Source: Agapetus fuscipes
Taxonomy: Eukaryota; Arthropoda; Insecta; Trichoptera; Glossosomatidae
Reading direction: 5' to 3'
Assembly: GCA_951799405.1 (NCBI GenBank)
Contig: OX637353.1
Span: 1,922,001-1,986,000, forward strand
Length of the DNA stretch: 64,000 bases
Of this stretch, positions 54,766 to 64,000 are shown piece by piece. The position numbers and the translations under genes are program-made. Within the stretch, counting starts at the first letter, position 1, and each line of letters opens with the position of its first letter. Under the pieces are notes generated by a model. That model was not told the origin of the DNA. It saw only the letters and a program-made list of their open reading frames with translations, and ran no database searches.

Positions 54766-55084
54766 TAAGCTACACATATAGTGTAACTTCTTGCCGCGTT
54801 ATCCCCGAAGGGGTCGCATGTGGCGAGTTGAACCTATTTATTTTTACAGGTAAGGGGGCCGGCCTTACGCCAACCACTTCAGTTGAAGTGGGGGTTTCCC
54901 AGCTCCCGAGGGGGCTGGAACTCATTTCTTGTGAAGGCTGAGTAAACCTTGCCGGTATTTTTAATATGGGGTTTGAAACAAACACCGAAATAGGAAATCA
55001 TTTCTGACACCCTCCTCGGTGGGATTCGAACCCGCGCTCACGGGGTAGAATGCGAGCACTCTACCTACTGAGCTATCGACCGGA
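54766..55084 (-). repeat. SINE-2, complete reference copy
   Basis: Minus strand: GTCCGGTCGATAGCTCAG with AGTAGGTAGAG (A box), GCGGGTTCGAATCCCACC (B box), a linker with AATGATTTCCTATTTCGG, body with AAACCCCCACTTCAAC, the CCCCTTCGGGG hairpin, AGTTACACTATATG and TAGCTTAGTTGCG. A T-run of 15 and AGTTGCG/TTGCG units follow. Head sequence and both promoter boxes make it a tRNA-derived SINE. Length about 320 bases. Confidence 0.92.
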
Positions 55085-55473
55085 CAAATATAATAGTAAT
55101 ATACGGTCTGCGTGTGTTTTTCTCCATAGTAACACACGTACCATATAACGGAATAATAGGTAAACAACAAGCAAGAATATCGAATAAAGGAGACATAAAC
55201 ATGACGGATTCCTGGAAACTGATTACATCAAGACTTCGTTTTATAAAAAGTTTCAAGCACACGGTTTTTTGGTACACAAATCCGCTCCCAGATGCTCCAT
55301 CTAGATCTTTTATGTACGTTGATCGATACACCAAACTCTAAAAAACATTTAAAACCAGTTTTTATTATTTATTGTTCTGTTCTTAAGGTAGTACAAAATG
55401 TCTAGCAAACAGTACAACAACGTAAGAGTGTTTTTGTTGCATCACTGTCGTGTTGCTTTAAACAAAGCATTAG
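55085..55473. other. no supported gene
   Basis: Open frames exist on both strands across 55065-55341 (plus: MTDSWKLITSRLRF from an ATG at 55201; minus: DLDGASGSGFVYQK). Neither shows a recognisable domain or good splice sites. Confidence 0.35.
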
Positions 55474-55969
55474 CAGTGTTGCCACCTTAGCCCTTTTGGG
55501 GCTAGATCTAGCTCTTTTTACTATAGGTGAACTCGTTGTTTAATGATTTAGCCCGAAAAGGGCTATCTAGCCCTTTTTATTTACTTTAAAATATTGTACG
55601 AAAATCTGAAATTAGCGCCATGATAACATCGAACTTTCGCGATTTTTGTCATATATATTGTTTTTTTTTTTAGTAGATACCATTTGTTCGATTATGGCAA
55701 CATATCTATGGCAACTTAATGATTCTACATGGAAAATTTGTTAATTTTAGTTTGTAAAATAACAAATATTTTTAATTTTTGAACCTAATTTTGAAAAAAT
55801 TTATTGTGATTCAAACTAAAAAATAAATACATAAGTAATTGAAATCATTAGTCCAGGTGTTTTTTTAGCCTTTTTTTACATCAACTCTTTTTGTGCTCCT
55901 TTTAGCCCGATCTAGCCCTTTTTAGCTTCTTTTTTAGCCCCCATTACTAAAACTAAGGTGGCAACACTG
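55474..55969. mobile_element. hAT MITE with perfect 8-bp target duplication
   Basis: The 496-base element begins CAGTGTTGCCACCTTAG and ends with the exact inverse. It is flanked on both sides by AGCATTAG (55466-55473 and 55970-55977). CAGTGTTGCC termini with 8-bp duplications are the hallmark of hAT transposons. The subterminal regions are full of TTAGCCC/GGGCTA motifs in both orientations, typical of transposase-binding repeats. There is no transposase, so it is non-autonomous. Intact duplications indicate fairly recent insertion. Confidence 0.95.
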
Positions 55970-56012
55970 AGCATTAGTCGTCCATGAGACGTGGCTGGTG
56001 CAGGAGCCCTAA

Positions 56013-57697
56013 AGGCTGGTTCGGACAAGGCGAGTAATTTAGTCAAGTAACGAGTAATTTAGTGGCTAAACGTGTGCGAACCCCAACAATTTAGTCCAGT
56101 AGTTAAGTCAATGGTTTAGTCAAGCCGATCCATTTCATTCTATTTTTTCGGGCAAGTAGCGGCCCCGCCCACCGTCCGTGGGCGAGTGTTGCCGAGAAGC
56201 CACGGAAAAGTCCGAGTCCGAAGAGCCACGGAAAAGCCCGAGTCTGAGTCGAGTTTATTAGCGGCCGCGCCATTGGCCGCTCACTCTTGGCGGGGAAACG
56301 GAAATGCAAGAATGGCGGCAATTTAAATTGGCTGCAGTTTGAAAAGATAATGCCCGTTTTCAGCAAGAATATTTAAAGATAAAGTGCTGTTTAAAAATAT
56401 TTAAGTACTTAAGAACTTCTTATATTTGCGAGCCCGATGTTCCGCTCCCTAAACTTAGCGACCTGTCAGTGAGGTTATGTCATGTTTAAACTGTAAATAA
56501 GTGGATATGCACACCTATATCCTTGGTTTTTTTTAAACTCTTGAGAATATAGAAGTTGCTAGGACTTATCTACGTCCAAAAAGTTTTGAGAAAGGTAATT
56601 TTTTTTCGATAAGAATAGTATGACATCGATTTTTGGTGCGGATATCAGCTGTCAAAAATACAATCATTTAGCTCCTTGCTGGATGAAATTGTAGTAATTT
56701 TTAAGTTTTCGGACAATAGAGCTGTACAAATATAGTTTTGGTAAAGATGTTGTGGAAATAACTATTATCGTCCATGAATTTATTACGTATTTAAAAACAT
56801 CGATCTTTTACATTGATCGATGTTTATAGGTACCTACCATAAATTTGTCATATCACAGGCCTTATGATATCCTTCAGATGGATTGTTACTTATTGTTTTA
56901 AGTACAGAAACAATTCAGTGACACACGGGGATAACTAATTAGAGGCATTACAATTTTATGCCACTGTAAGCCATCAGCTGGTATCTGTGACAGACGTGAG
57001 AGGCGTATGTAGCAGGATTGAACAAGTTTCTCGCGGTCAGCCTCTGAAAAGTTGAACCATGTTTCTTCTTTAACTTGATAATTGATTGGTGACCGCCGTG
57101 TATTTGAAAATGCCGATTTTACATGTCGAATATTGATGTTAATTGTCAACAACGAAAAACGCAACAGAGAAATGCATCTGAATGCAGCTGCAGACTAGAG
57201 CCGTATTATAGTGTGTGCATACAAAATATACTTTGTACACATCATTGAAAAGATAAAAATTCAATCAAAAAATAATGTTTGCAGCGTAAATGGTAGATAT
57301 TATTATAAACATCAAATAGTCATGTGTTGTTTTTATTTAAAATGTGTATATTATTTTATAAACCATAAAATACATTTCGAATTTACAAAAGTCGAGTTTC
57401 GAAGTTGTTTGCTAAACAGGCTCCTAGCTAGGTGGCCGGGCATAAATCAGTTAATATTACCAAACCATAGCCAATTTAAAAGACTTTATAATAACATGAT
57501 TTTAATACTCAATTAATATTTTCAAACTGCAGCCAATTCAAATTTTCCGCCATTATAGAAAGGGCTTTCTGCAGCCAACTTCGCACTTGTGTACTGTACT
57601 GGACCGTAATGCGAACGCTTCACGGGCGAGTAGCGCCCCGCCCACTACTAAATTACTCGTTACTTGACTAAATCAGTGGCCTTGTGCGAACTAGCCT
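56013..57697. mobile_element. Harbinger-like DNA transposon, transposase not recognised
   Basis: Left end AGGCTGGTTCGGACAAGG; right end, inverted, AGGCTAGTTCGCACAAGG. Each continues with TTTAGTCAAGTAACGAG and AATTTAGT, giving inverted repeats of about 55 bases. Both flanks are TAA (56010-56012 and 57698-57700), a TWA duplication as made by PIF/Harbinger elements. The 1.69-kb length could hold a small gene, but the open frames inside (56103-56366 and 56898-57164, minus) show no domain I recognise, so the coding part is decayed or absent. Confidence 0.8.
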
Positions 57698-57712
57698 TAA
57701 GTGGCTACTTAC

Positions 57713-57791
57713 CCCGGTCACTGCGCACACGACCCCTCACTCCCTCACTCCCTGGCCCATCACTGCTCCAGCGCCTCGCACACCGTGTGAT
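57713..57791 (-). CDS. weak candidate exon, GC-rich
   Basis: Minus strand: acceptor TCGTATTAGCAG, 79 bases, then donor GTAAGT. One frame is open (ITRCARRWSSDGPGSEGVRG and on). The interior is low in complexity (repeated GGGAGTGA), so the frame may mean little. It could be untranslated. The Harbinger-like and hAT insertions would lie in the intron just downstream. Confidence 0.2.
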
Positions 57792-57997
57792 CTGCTAATA
57801 CGAGGACATAAACATGCCAATCTTTCTATGTACTTTCCTTGGAAAGAAGATTATTCTACAGTTATGGAATATGCAGCAATTTTACTCTTTAGAAAGAGAA
57901 AGATCGAGGATTGCTGAGGGATAGGAAGGATTTCCTTTGACAGATGCCTCTCTATCGCATAAATAGAAAAATATACAGAGATACGACACACAATTGT

Positions 57998-58258
57998 CGG
58001 TGTTATGGCCGAGGGGACCAAGTGGGCTGATCTTTCTAGCGTATTTGGAATAGAATAACGTTGGTTAGATCCCCACTTGGGTCAGTTGACCATAACTTTG
58101 ACCCTGATTCAACAGATGGGATTGGGAAATTATAAATCAATAATTCATTAATATAAACAATAATGAATTATTAATTGATGATATTAATACCTGTTTCTGG
58201 CCAGGCAGAATAGGTTGGTGAATTGCATTCCTCTTCACAAATCTATTTGTTTCTTCAC
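57998..58258 (+). repeat. SINE-4 copy with Leu/Ser-tRNA-like head
   Basis: Head: GGTGTTATGGCCGAGGGGAC (A-box region GGCCGAGGGG), CTTTCTAGCG, then GTTGGTTAGATCCCC (B-box region). The body has GACCCTGATTCAACAG, ATTGGGAAATTATAA, ATACCTGTTTCTGG and CTTCACAAATC, shared with 26765-26935. The long variable-arm-like segment between the boxes suggests a type II tRNA origin. Confidence 0.65.
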
Positions 58259-58808
58259 ACATATTAACTTTGTAAACTTATTCATTTTTGTTTTTCTTGT
58301 CCGCCTCTTTTGATATTATTTCACATTATTTAAAAAATATCAAACAAAATTACACTTAACCTCTTATTGATTTAAAAAAAAAAAAAAACAAATTTACTAC
58401 GGATGTAAATTTGGAGGGGAAATAAACAAATTGTCTTTTGCTTTGTTCGCCAACTTTCAGTAAACAGAAATTGCGATTAGGGGAACACCTTTAGGGATCA
58501 GGGTACAAATTATCTCTTAACACCAAAAACAATAATGGTCCCGCCCGGCAGCGAACTTTGGGAATCAGATTATTTACGGTTCACGCTTGATAAGAAAGGT
58601 CCCGGCTTGCGCGAGTAGCTAGCACCGAGTAGAGTATCCAACGACAATAGAATTACTGCAAATCTCTCCCAACTACTTGATACCCTGTCGCAGATAAGTT
58701 TTGTTTCTCGTATATTTATGTATTGTTAGAAAAGCAGGCCATGCTTTGTGATGCGAAATTATTTTATTTTTGTTGCCTTTGCTTTCAGGAAACATTGCTT
58801 TTATAATA
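58259..58808. other. no gene seen
   Basis: Moderate-GC patch at 58530-58640 without open frame or known repeat; rest AT-rich. Confidence 0.45.
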
Positions 58809-59047
58809 ATCTATAATCTAAGTTGCAAGTATATATTCATTCAAAGCCCTGTATGCCCACAAACAAACACGTGTAGTTCGCGCTTACAAATGCTGATTGT
58901 GTACTTACAAATAAAATCCAAACCTCAAATGAACATAAGCCCTGCAACTCTTGCCGACATTCCCTGAAACAGGGGTGACATTGGCAAAGTGAACCACTTT
59001 TTACAGTATGGGTGGTCAGCCTCATACCAACCTATAAGTCAAGGAAC
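58809..59047 (-). repeat. repeat D copy downstream of LINE ORF
   Basis: Reverse copy (ATAATCTAAGTTGCAAG, GCTGATTGTGTAC, CCCTGAAACAGGGG, ATAAGTCAAGGAAC). It lies in the same direction as, and about 115 bases after, the LINE coding end at 59165, mirroring the arrangement at 15.6 kb. Confidence 0.9.
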
Positions 59048-59164
59048 ACGAGTAATAAATAACATTTAAGTATAAAAAAAAAACAACAACAACAACAAAA
59101 CCTTAAAAATAAATCTAAACAAAATGGTCAAAAAATTATTATGCAAAAAATGTAGCAAACTAAT

Positions 59165-59480
59165 AAACTAACATTACAAATCAGCATTGCAGATCAGCCG
59201 CCACTTCTTCCTGTCCTTGCATACTTCTTTCATTTCATCCAGAGTCATAACCTTTTTCATACAAGACATCCATCAATTCTTGCAGCATACACTTTCTTCG
59301 TCAGTCTTTCCTCATTCATTCTCTCCAAATATCCAAACCATCTAAGTATACTTCTTTTAATCTTTACTTTCACACTTTCTCTTACACCACATTCCTCTCT
59401 AACAAAATCATTCCTCACCCTATCACTCCGTCTTTTTCCAATCATACTTCTTAAGTAGTCCATTTCCACTGTATGCAATG
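59165..59480 (-). pseudogene. RTE-like LINE, C-terminal end of reverse transcriptase ORF
   Basis: Minus strand: AVEMDYLRSMIGK-like start (HTVEMDYLRSMIGKRRSDRV), RNDFVREECGVRESVKVKIK, ILRWFGYLERMNEERLTKK, ARIDG, then after a frame change DEMKEVCKDRKKW-like residues and CGG(C)TGATCTGCAA. It is the same family as the ORF at 14.7-15.6 kb. The copy starts downstream of the RT domain and has a stop near 59257. Confidence 0.8.
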
Positions 59481-59513
59481 TTACTTTTCATAAATACAAT
59501 ACTTACTAAATAC

Positions 59514-59805
59514 GATACCAAGTCACCTTCTACGAAAATCTGGATGAAATTTTTTCTTCGTGTTTTGTCTATTTTTCAAAGCATAGTTTCAAAAACATGA
59601 ATAGCTATTTCAGCCTTCAGGACGTTTTCTATAATCTAAAATCGATAAATGATTAGCTACGACTTGCAGGCTAAAAAAACTTATTATTTGTATGAGATGG
59701 TTTATATCAGTGCTTTGAAAAATAAAATTGTATTTTATATAAAATATATTAAAAATATCTATAAAATATAAATAAAATATATTTTATAGAAGGTGACTTA
59801 GTATC
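59514..59805. mobile_element. candidate MITE with 18-bp inverted ends
   Basis: Left GATACCAAGTCACCTTCT and right AGAAGGTGACTTAGTATC are inverted copies with one mismatch, 292 bases apart in total. The interior is AT-rich. No target duplication was evident, so class is open. Confidence 0.6.
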
Positions 59806-61231
59806 TTTGCGTCAGCATCCATGATGTAATTTTGCGATGAAGTCTGGCTATTTTAGTTTTGGATTGTGCGTGCGCTTGACGGCCTTTGTTTATCGTCAGC
59901 TGCTTTTGTATGAAATTTGAATATTAATTGCATGATAAAATAACGACATCAATTATTTTCAAATTGTTTAATTGGTGAACCCGCCAATTGACGACTCCAA
60001 CTATTTTCATTTCGAAATAAATTATTGTCCCCAAACAATCGCACGTAATAAATGATTTGCTTTGAAAGCGACATGGAATAAATATATATTTTAAATAAAT
60101 CAATTTTTATATGTTCTGTATCAAAAAAAAATGCTCTTTTTTTTAATTTTCAGTCAATTGAAGTTATGCATTAATGAAATTCTTGAAAATATTACTCCCC
60201 CATGATGATGAGTCTTACATGAATAGTAGTACTCCACGTAATTTTTTTTAAATCACGTGTTTTACATCTCATATTATAGAAAAGAGAATCTAGCACAATG
60301 TGCTTGAGGAAAGAAATCAATTGTACACATTTATTGAAGAAAAGTATTTAGGATATTTGATTTTCAATTAGTTTTGCATGATGCTTTTTAAATTATATTT
60401 TCATTATTATTTAAAATACGAGTATATAATATATTCGTACATAGATATTCATGAATGTAGATGACCAGTAAATCAGGGCGGTAATAAATGTTTATTATTT
60501 ATTTACTTTTTCCACAAAATACTTCTTAAATTTTAGCAATTCAGTTGTCTTCCAGTTGAACTGTCAAGAGTGACGTCATACAAGATGGCAACGTTATTTA
60601 CGATTTTTGCCGCGTTCATATTAAGGTCTATACTCACTTGTGTCACATCTGATACTAAAAATGGAAAAAAAACAAATGTATTTCTTAAAAAGAAACGCAT
60701 CGTTGATAAATAATTCATATTTTATTAATTGAATATCACAACCAAAACATTCATAAATACATATTGAAGCAATAAAAACACAAACCATCGTAAAAAAAAA
60801 AGACTTAAAATATTCCACAAAAAGTTAGTAAATTTTACATGTACACCAAAAATAAATAAATACATTCTCAATTAAATATATTTTCAACTGTTATGTTACT
60901 TTGTTACATTTATTTTATATTCACAAATCTTACTTTCCATTATATCTTTTAATAAATTAAGTTTACTTTTATATTTTCTTACAGGTACGTCAATATCAAT
61001 AAGACTTTTTTTTAATTAATTATTCATAGAAATATTCAAACAGGCATTCACTTTTTAATTTAATATTAGAATTGTTATTTTAAATATACATTATCAGTTA
61101 AACTGTTGTTTTATTTTTATAAAATACGATATCGTTTTGATATTATCATTAGTCAATACTATACTTGTTTCTCTTAAATAAATATTTTGCATAGGTCGTA
61201 AATAGATTTAACATTATTATTAATTGAATAG
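59806..61231. other. AT-rich stretch, no gene seen
   Basis: Nothing recognised. If the candidate terminal exon at 61232-61358 is real, the first few hundred bases below 61231 would be its 3' UTR (minus strand), and AATAAA-type signals are frequent there. Confidence 0.4.
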
Positions 61232-61358
61232 TTATGAGAAAGTTGTAAATCTATCTATGAGGATCAATGTAGATGGTTCTGCCAGCTCAATGAGAACATC
61301 AGGATGAGGCTGAAGCAACTGAGGACCACTAGAGATAGACTGGGAAGCGTGATGTGAT
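61232..61358 (-). CDS. candidate terminal exon, unidentified host gene
   Basis: Minus strand: acceptor TTCTACTTCTTTCAG, then 127 bases with phase 1, reading SHHASQSISSGPQLLQPHP, VLIELAEPSTLILID and RFTTFS before TAA at 61232-61234. GC content of the coding-like part is about 50% in surroundings near 25-30%. Ser/Pro-rich tails are common at protein C-termini. The protein is not recognised. The remaining exons would lie above 61.36 kb or outside the window. Confidence 0.35.
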
Positions 61359-62046
61359 CTGAAAGAAGTAGAAATGCAATCTCATTATAATCGTGGTAAT
61401 CATAAAAATATTAGTAGATCAGTTTTACATACATAATCTGTGAGTGCCAGATTTAAACAAGTGTTTAAGTATGGATTTGTTCACATATTTTATTTCATCT
61501 TCTGTAAATAGCAATGTATGGAAGATATGGTATTTCTCATAAGGATATTTGAATTTAATAAATATTTATAATGCTGGCTTTTAGACAGTCCGTTCTCTTT
61601 AAATTCGAGAAATAAAATGTCCGTATAATACAATTGTAACACATCGAGGCCAGACTAGTAGTTTAAGCATTTCCAATTGTTGAAATATGATGTTAACTAA
61701 ATACAGAATACTATATTTATTTTTATTTTTTAGTTTCAGTGTACGTTTGATGCTTGAATTATAAAAGAGGGTCGTGCAAATTAAAAAATAAAGAATTATT
61801 CAAATGTCCGGAGGGGAAAGTTTTCCAGGCGCAGATAGAGTTTATGTTCCCCTCCTCCCCTCCTCACCCCTCCATCCCTCACCAGCCTCACACCACATAA
61901 CTGATAATAAGCGGCCCGGTCCACTGGCCCAAACATAAACTGCCGTGAATATAAGGCGCCAGACAAACAGTCATCCATGTATGAGATGTTTGAATTTGAG
62001 TCTTGGCATCGGTTTGGTCAAAAGCTCAACATAATTTTCGCACTTA
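61359..62046. other. no supported gene; GC-rich block 61800-61975
   Basis: The block reads, on the minus strand, as MDDCLSGALYSRQFMFGPVD and onward for 60 codons from an ATG at 61978, across a GGGGAGGAGG tract. It has no recognised domain, and the purine tract inflates the open frame. Confidence 0.35.
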
Positions 62047-62289
62047 CAGGGCTATTCTTAGACATTTTAGTCGTCGGTTGAGCCCACGCTTTGACAAACT
62101 AATGATGCATTTGTATGAAGACCTGTCAATCCAAGATGGCCGCAAGTGAACAGCTGATTTTTTTTCATACAAATATTACAAAATTCGGTAGGTAAGAATG
62201 ACCTTGCTGATGAAACTTCCAGCGCAGGCACCATTAGTTTGTCAAAGCATGGGCTCAACCGACGACTAAAATGTCTAAGAATAGCCCCG
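62047..62289. mobile_element. Harbinger-like MITE with TTA target duplication
   Basis: Ends share GGGCTATTCTTAGACATTTT, then AGTCGTCGGTTGAGCCCA and TTTGACAAACTAATG, inverted over about 58 bases. Flanks are TTA on both sides (62044-62046 and 62290-62292). 243 bases, no coding capacity. TWA duplications point to PIF/Harbinger. The older sister copy is at 25340-25585. Confidence 0.92.
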
Positions 62290-62639
62290 TTAGTCTTTGC
62301 GCAAATACACGCGCAGGGCTCGAATAGCTCTACGCCAAACACTTTATCAAACAAAAAGGAATTGTATTATTGTTAAAGCATTCTCTCATATTTTCGTGCC
62401 GGCACACTTAAACATACCGGAACTAAGCCACCGAAACTGAAAATTATTTGAAATAAGTGATTTCCGTAGTACGCGAATGCAACCTTTTCTGTGGCTAAAC
62501 TGAAAGATGTAGGCATCTCATGAACATGAATTAGAGTAGCCGCAACGGTCATTTGACAAAAATATTATTCAACTTCTTATATTGAAAAAATTGGAATTTG
62601 TTTTTGTTTGTAAATGGATATTTTGTATTTGGATATTAT

Positions 62640-62943
62640 TATTTAATGATGTATAAAATGTAATTTGTCGTGTGTGTGTGTTCCTTGACTTATAGGTTGG
62701 TATGCGGCTGACCACCCATGCTGTAAAAATGGTTCACTTTGCCAATGTCACCCCTGTCTCAGGGAAGGACGGCAAGAGTTGCAGGGTGTATGTCCATTTG
62801 AGATTTGGTTTTTATGTTGTAGGTTCACATGAGGCATGTGCAAGCGCGAACTTGTACGTGTCTGGTTGTGAGAATGCATGTAATGTGAATCTCCAATGTA
62901 ACATATCCTTGCAACTTAGATTAGATTAGATTAGATTAGATTA
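62640..62943 (+). repeat. repeat D copy with upstream extension and GATTA tail
   Basis: The core starts at GTTCCTTGACTTATAGG (62680) and ends in five GATTA units. The 40 bases before the core (ATAAAATGTAATTTGTCGTG) match those before the 15.7-kb copy, so the family extends upstream of the usual start. Confidence 0.9.
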
Positions 62944-63032
62944 TACAACAAAAGGTCAAAAAATGTATATCAATTATATTAAACCTATTACATTCAACAA
63001 TTGGTGGTGCATATATCTATAAAATACCTATT

Positions 63033-63292
63033 GTTCCTTGACATATAGGTTGGAATGCGGCTGACCACCCATACTGTAAAAAAATGGTTCACTTTGCCAA
63101 TGTCACCCCTGTTTCAGGGAAGGATGGCAAGAGTTGCAGGGCTTATGTTCATTTGAGATTGGGTTTTTATATTGTAGGTCCACATGCGACATGTGCTAGC
63201 GCGAAATTATACATGCCTGCTTGAAGGAATGCATTTAATATAAATCTTAAATGATATATATCTTTGCAGCTAAGATTATATTAGATTAGTAC
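63033..63292 (+). repeat. repeat D copy
   Basis: Second copy in the same direction, 90 bases after the previous one, with the full order of landmarks. It lacks the upstream extension. The two differ enough to be separate insertions rather than a fresh duplication. Confidence 0.9.
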
Positions 63293-64000
63293 GTGTATAC
63301 CCGCATAAATGTCCTATATAAGTGACCGTCAGTGGCGGGCATGAGGAGTAACCAAATTCCTTCCCGGCTAACTTTCTTTGTTTTCCATTAACGGAGTTCG
63401 CAAACTTTTCCCTTTCCATGTCCGGCTCTGTATTTTTTACCCTACACCGCTGCATGCCAAAATGTGAGTAAAAAAAGAGACTTCAGAGATCATTGTGAGT
63501 TAAATGATAAATCTAATTTTATTATCAAAATTGGGTTATGACCACCCCTGTGCCATGGATTTTTTTTGACATATAGGTACTGTAAAGTTCTCTCTTTTTC
63601 AACCAATAATTATATCGCTATGACTTGCGGCAGATCTTGGGGTGGAGGAAGGGAGATCTCAAGGGGAGGAGAGGGAAGAGATGCACCCCTGACGTTGCAA
63701 GGGATGGGGGAGTTGGATCTTGCGCGGCGATCGATACGGATGTGTTTTGATTCTCTAAACACTAAAAAAATAATTAATTTCATTTTCTAATTTTTGAATA
63801 AACTCGGGAGTGAGATTTCGGTTGCCAATCGATACGCACGTGGTTTGTTCAAATCTCAAACACTAAAAATATAAATTTATATTTTCTAAATTTTAAATAA
63901 ACGCGATTCTCAATCCGGTGCGACAGTCGACACGCGTGTGGGGTTTCATTCCCTAAGCTCGTAAAATTATAAACTCCGGTTTTCTAAACTCCGATAATAG
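63293..64000. other. no gene supported
   Basis: A purine-rich block (63625-63720, GGGGAGGAGAGGGAAG) resembles 3540-3590. After it, two diverged copies of a pattern with AATCGATACG, TTTGATTCTCTAAACAC and TAATTTTTGAATAAAC (about 63726-63805 and 63825-63905, with a third start at 63925) form a degenerate tandem repeat of roughly 95 bases. Confidence 0.4.

Noticed and set aside
54766..55084. A functional tRNA gene at the SINE-2 head
   Set aside because: The A and B boxes are good, but the head runs directly into the SINE body with no terminator and cannot close a full cloverleaf acceptor stem.
55114..55341. Plus-strand frame ending WYTNPLPDAPSRSFMYVDRYTKL-like and a minus-strand frame opposite
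   Set aside because: The two strands are equally open, no domain is recognised and there is no convincing splice context.
61796..61978. 60-codon minus-strand frame from an ATG with a GTGAGG donor-like site
   Set aside because: Openness depends on a purine tract, and no acceptor, domain or second exon supports it.
62880..62943. GATTA (TTAGA) units as telomeric repeat
   Set aside because: The arthropod telomere unit is TTAGG; these units are the 3' tail of repeat D and occur after many copies.
1..64000. CRISPR arrays, operons, prokaryotic promoters or terminators
   Set aside because: None seen; spaced direct repeats here are eukaryotic interspersed repeats, and the content is clearly animal.

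Overview
This window looks like intergenic or intronic DNA from an AT-rich animal genome. An arthropod, probably an insect, fits best: the arthropod-like mix of L2/CR1-type, Jockey-type and RTE-type LINEs, Penelope-like, hAT, Harbinger-like and Helitron sequences, the 5S-like sequence, and the many small tRNA-derived repeats. This is a judgement from repeat content; the species cannot be read from the sequence. No operon, CRISPR array or prokaryotic feature was seen. Nearly every convincing open frame belongs to a transposable element, and only a few short stretches behave like host exons.

Layout. 1-10 kb: AT-rich DNA with old LINE scraps, two SINE-2 copies, and a Penelope-type terminal repeat folded on itself. 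10.0-12.6 kb: a decayed DNA transposon carrying a broken transposase and an inserted SINE-1. 12.9-16.7 kb: a SINE-1 variant with a borrowed LINE tail, then pieces of two RTE-like LINEs. 17.6-21.1 kb: a full-length L2/CR1-type LINE on the minus strand, broken by one frameshift. 22.0-24.0 kb: an RTE 3' end and a Penelope-like element (RT plus GIY-YIG) on the minus strand. 25.3-31.3 kb: a MITE, SINE fragments, and a 5S-like sequence abutting a SINE-1. 31.7 kb: a good candidate host exon (minus). 32.5-34.75 kb: a 5'-truncated Jockey-type LINE with intact RT and a 51-base poly(A). 36.7-40.2 kb: a second, intact copy of the L2/CR1-type LINE on the plus strand, nearly identical to the first and head-to-head with it. 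41-51 kb: dense small repeats, a tandem duplication with a long GTAT microsatellite, a hAT element with a nested repeat, and a Helitron-like end. 51.7-64 kb: a large palindrome, a full SINE-2, a hAT MITE with a perfect 8-bp target duplication, a Harbinger-like element with a TAA duplication, a second copy of the 25.3-kb MITE, a candidate terminal exon, and more small repeats.

How the parts relate. Autonomous elements and their dependants sit together. The L2/CR1-type LINE supplies an RT, and its 3' tail reappears on a variant of SINE-1. The commonest repeat here (repeat D, about 18 copies, tail of GATTA units) follows the coding end of an RTE-like LINE in sense in both places where that coding end is preserved, so it may be that LINE's 3' UTR. 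Penelope-type terminal repeats carry a recurring hammerhead-like hairpin. Small repeat families are named SINE-1 (tRNA-like head, GGACCGG start), SINE-2 (tRNA-like head, AGCTCAGTAGG), SINE-4 (Leu/Ser-tRNA-like head) and repeat D.
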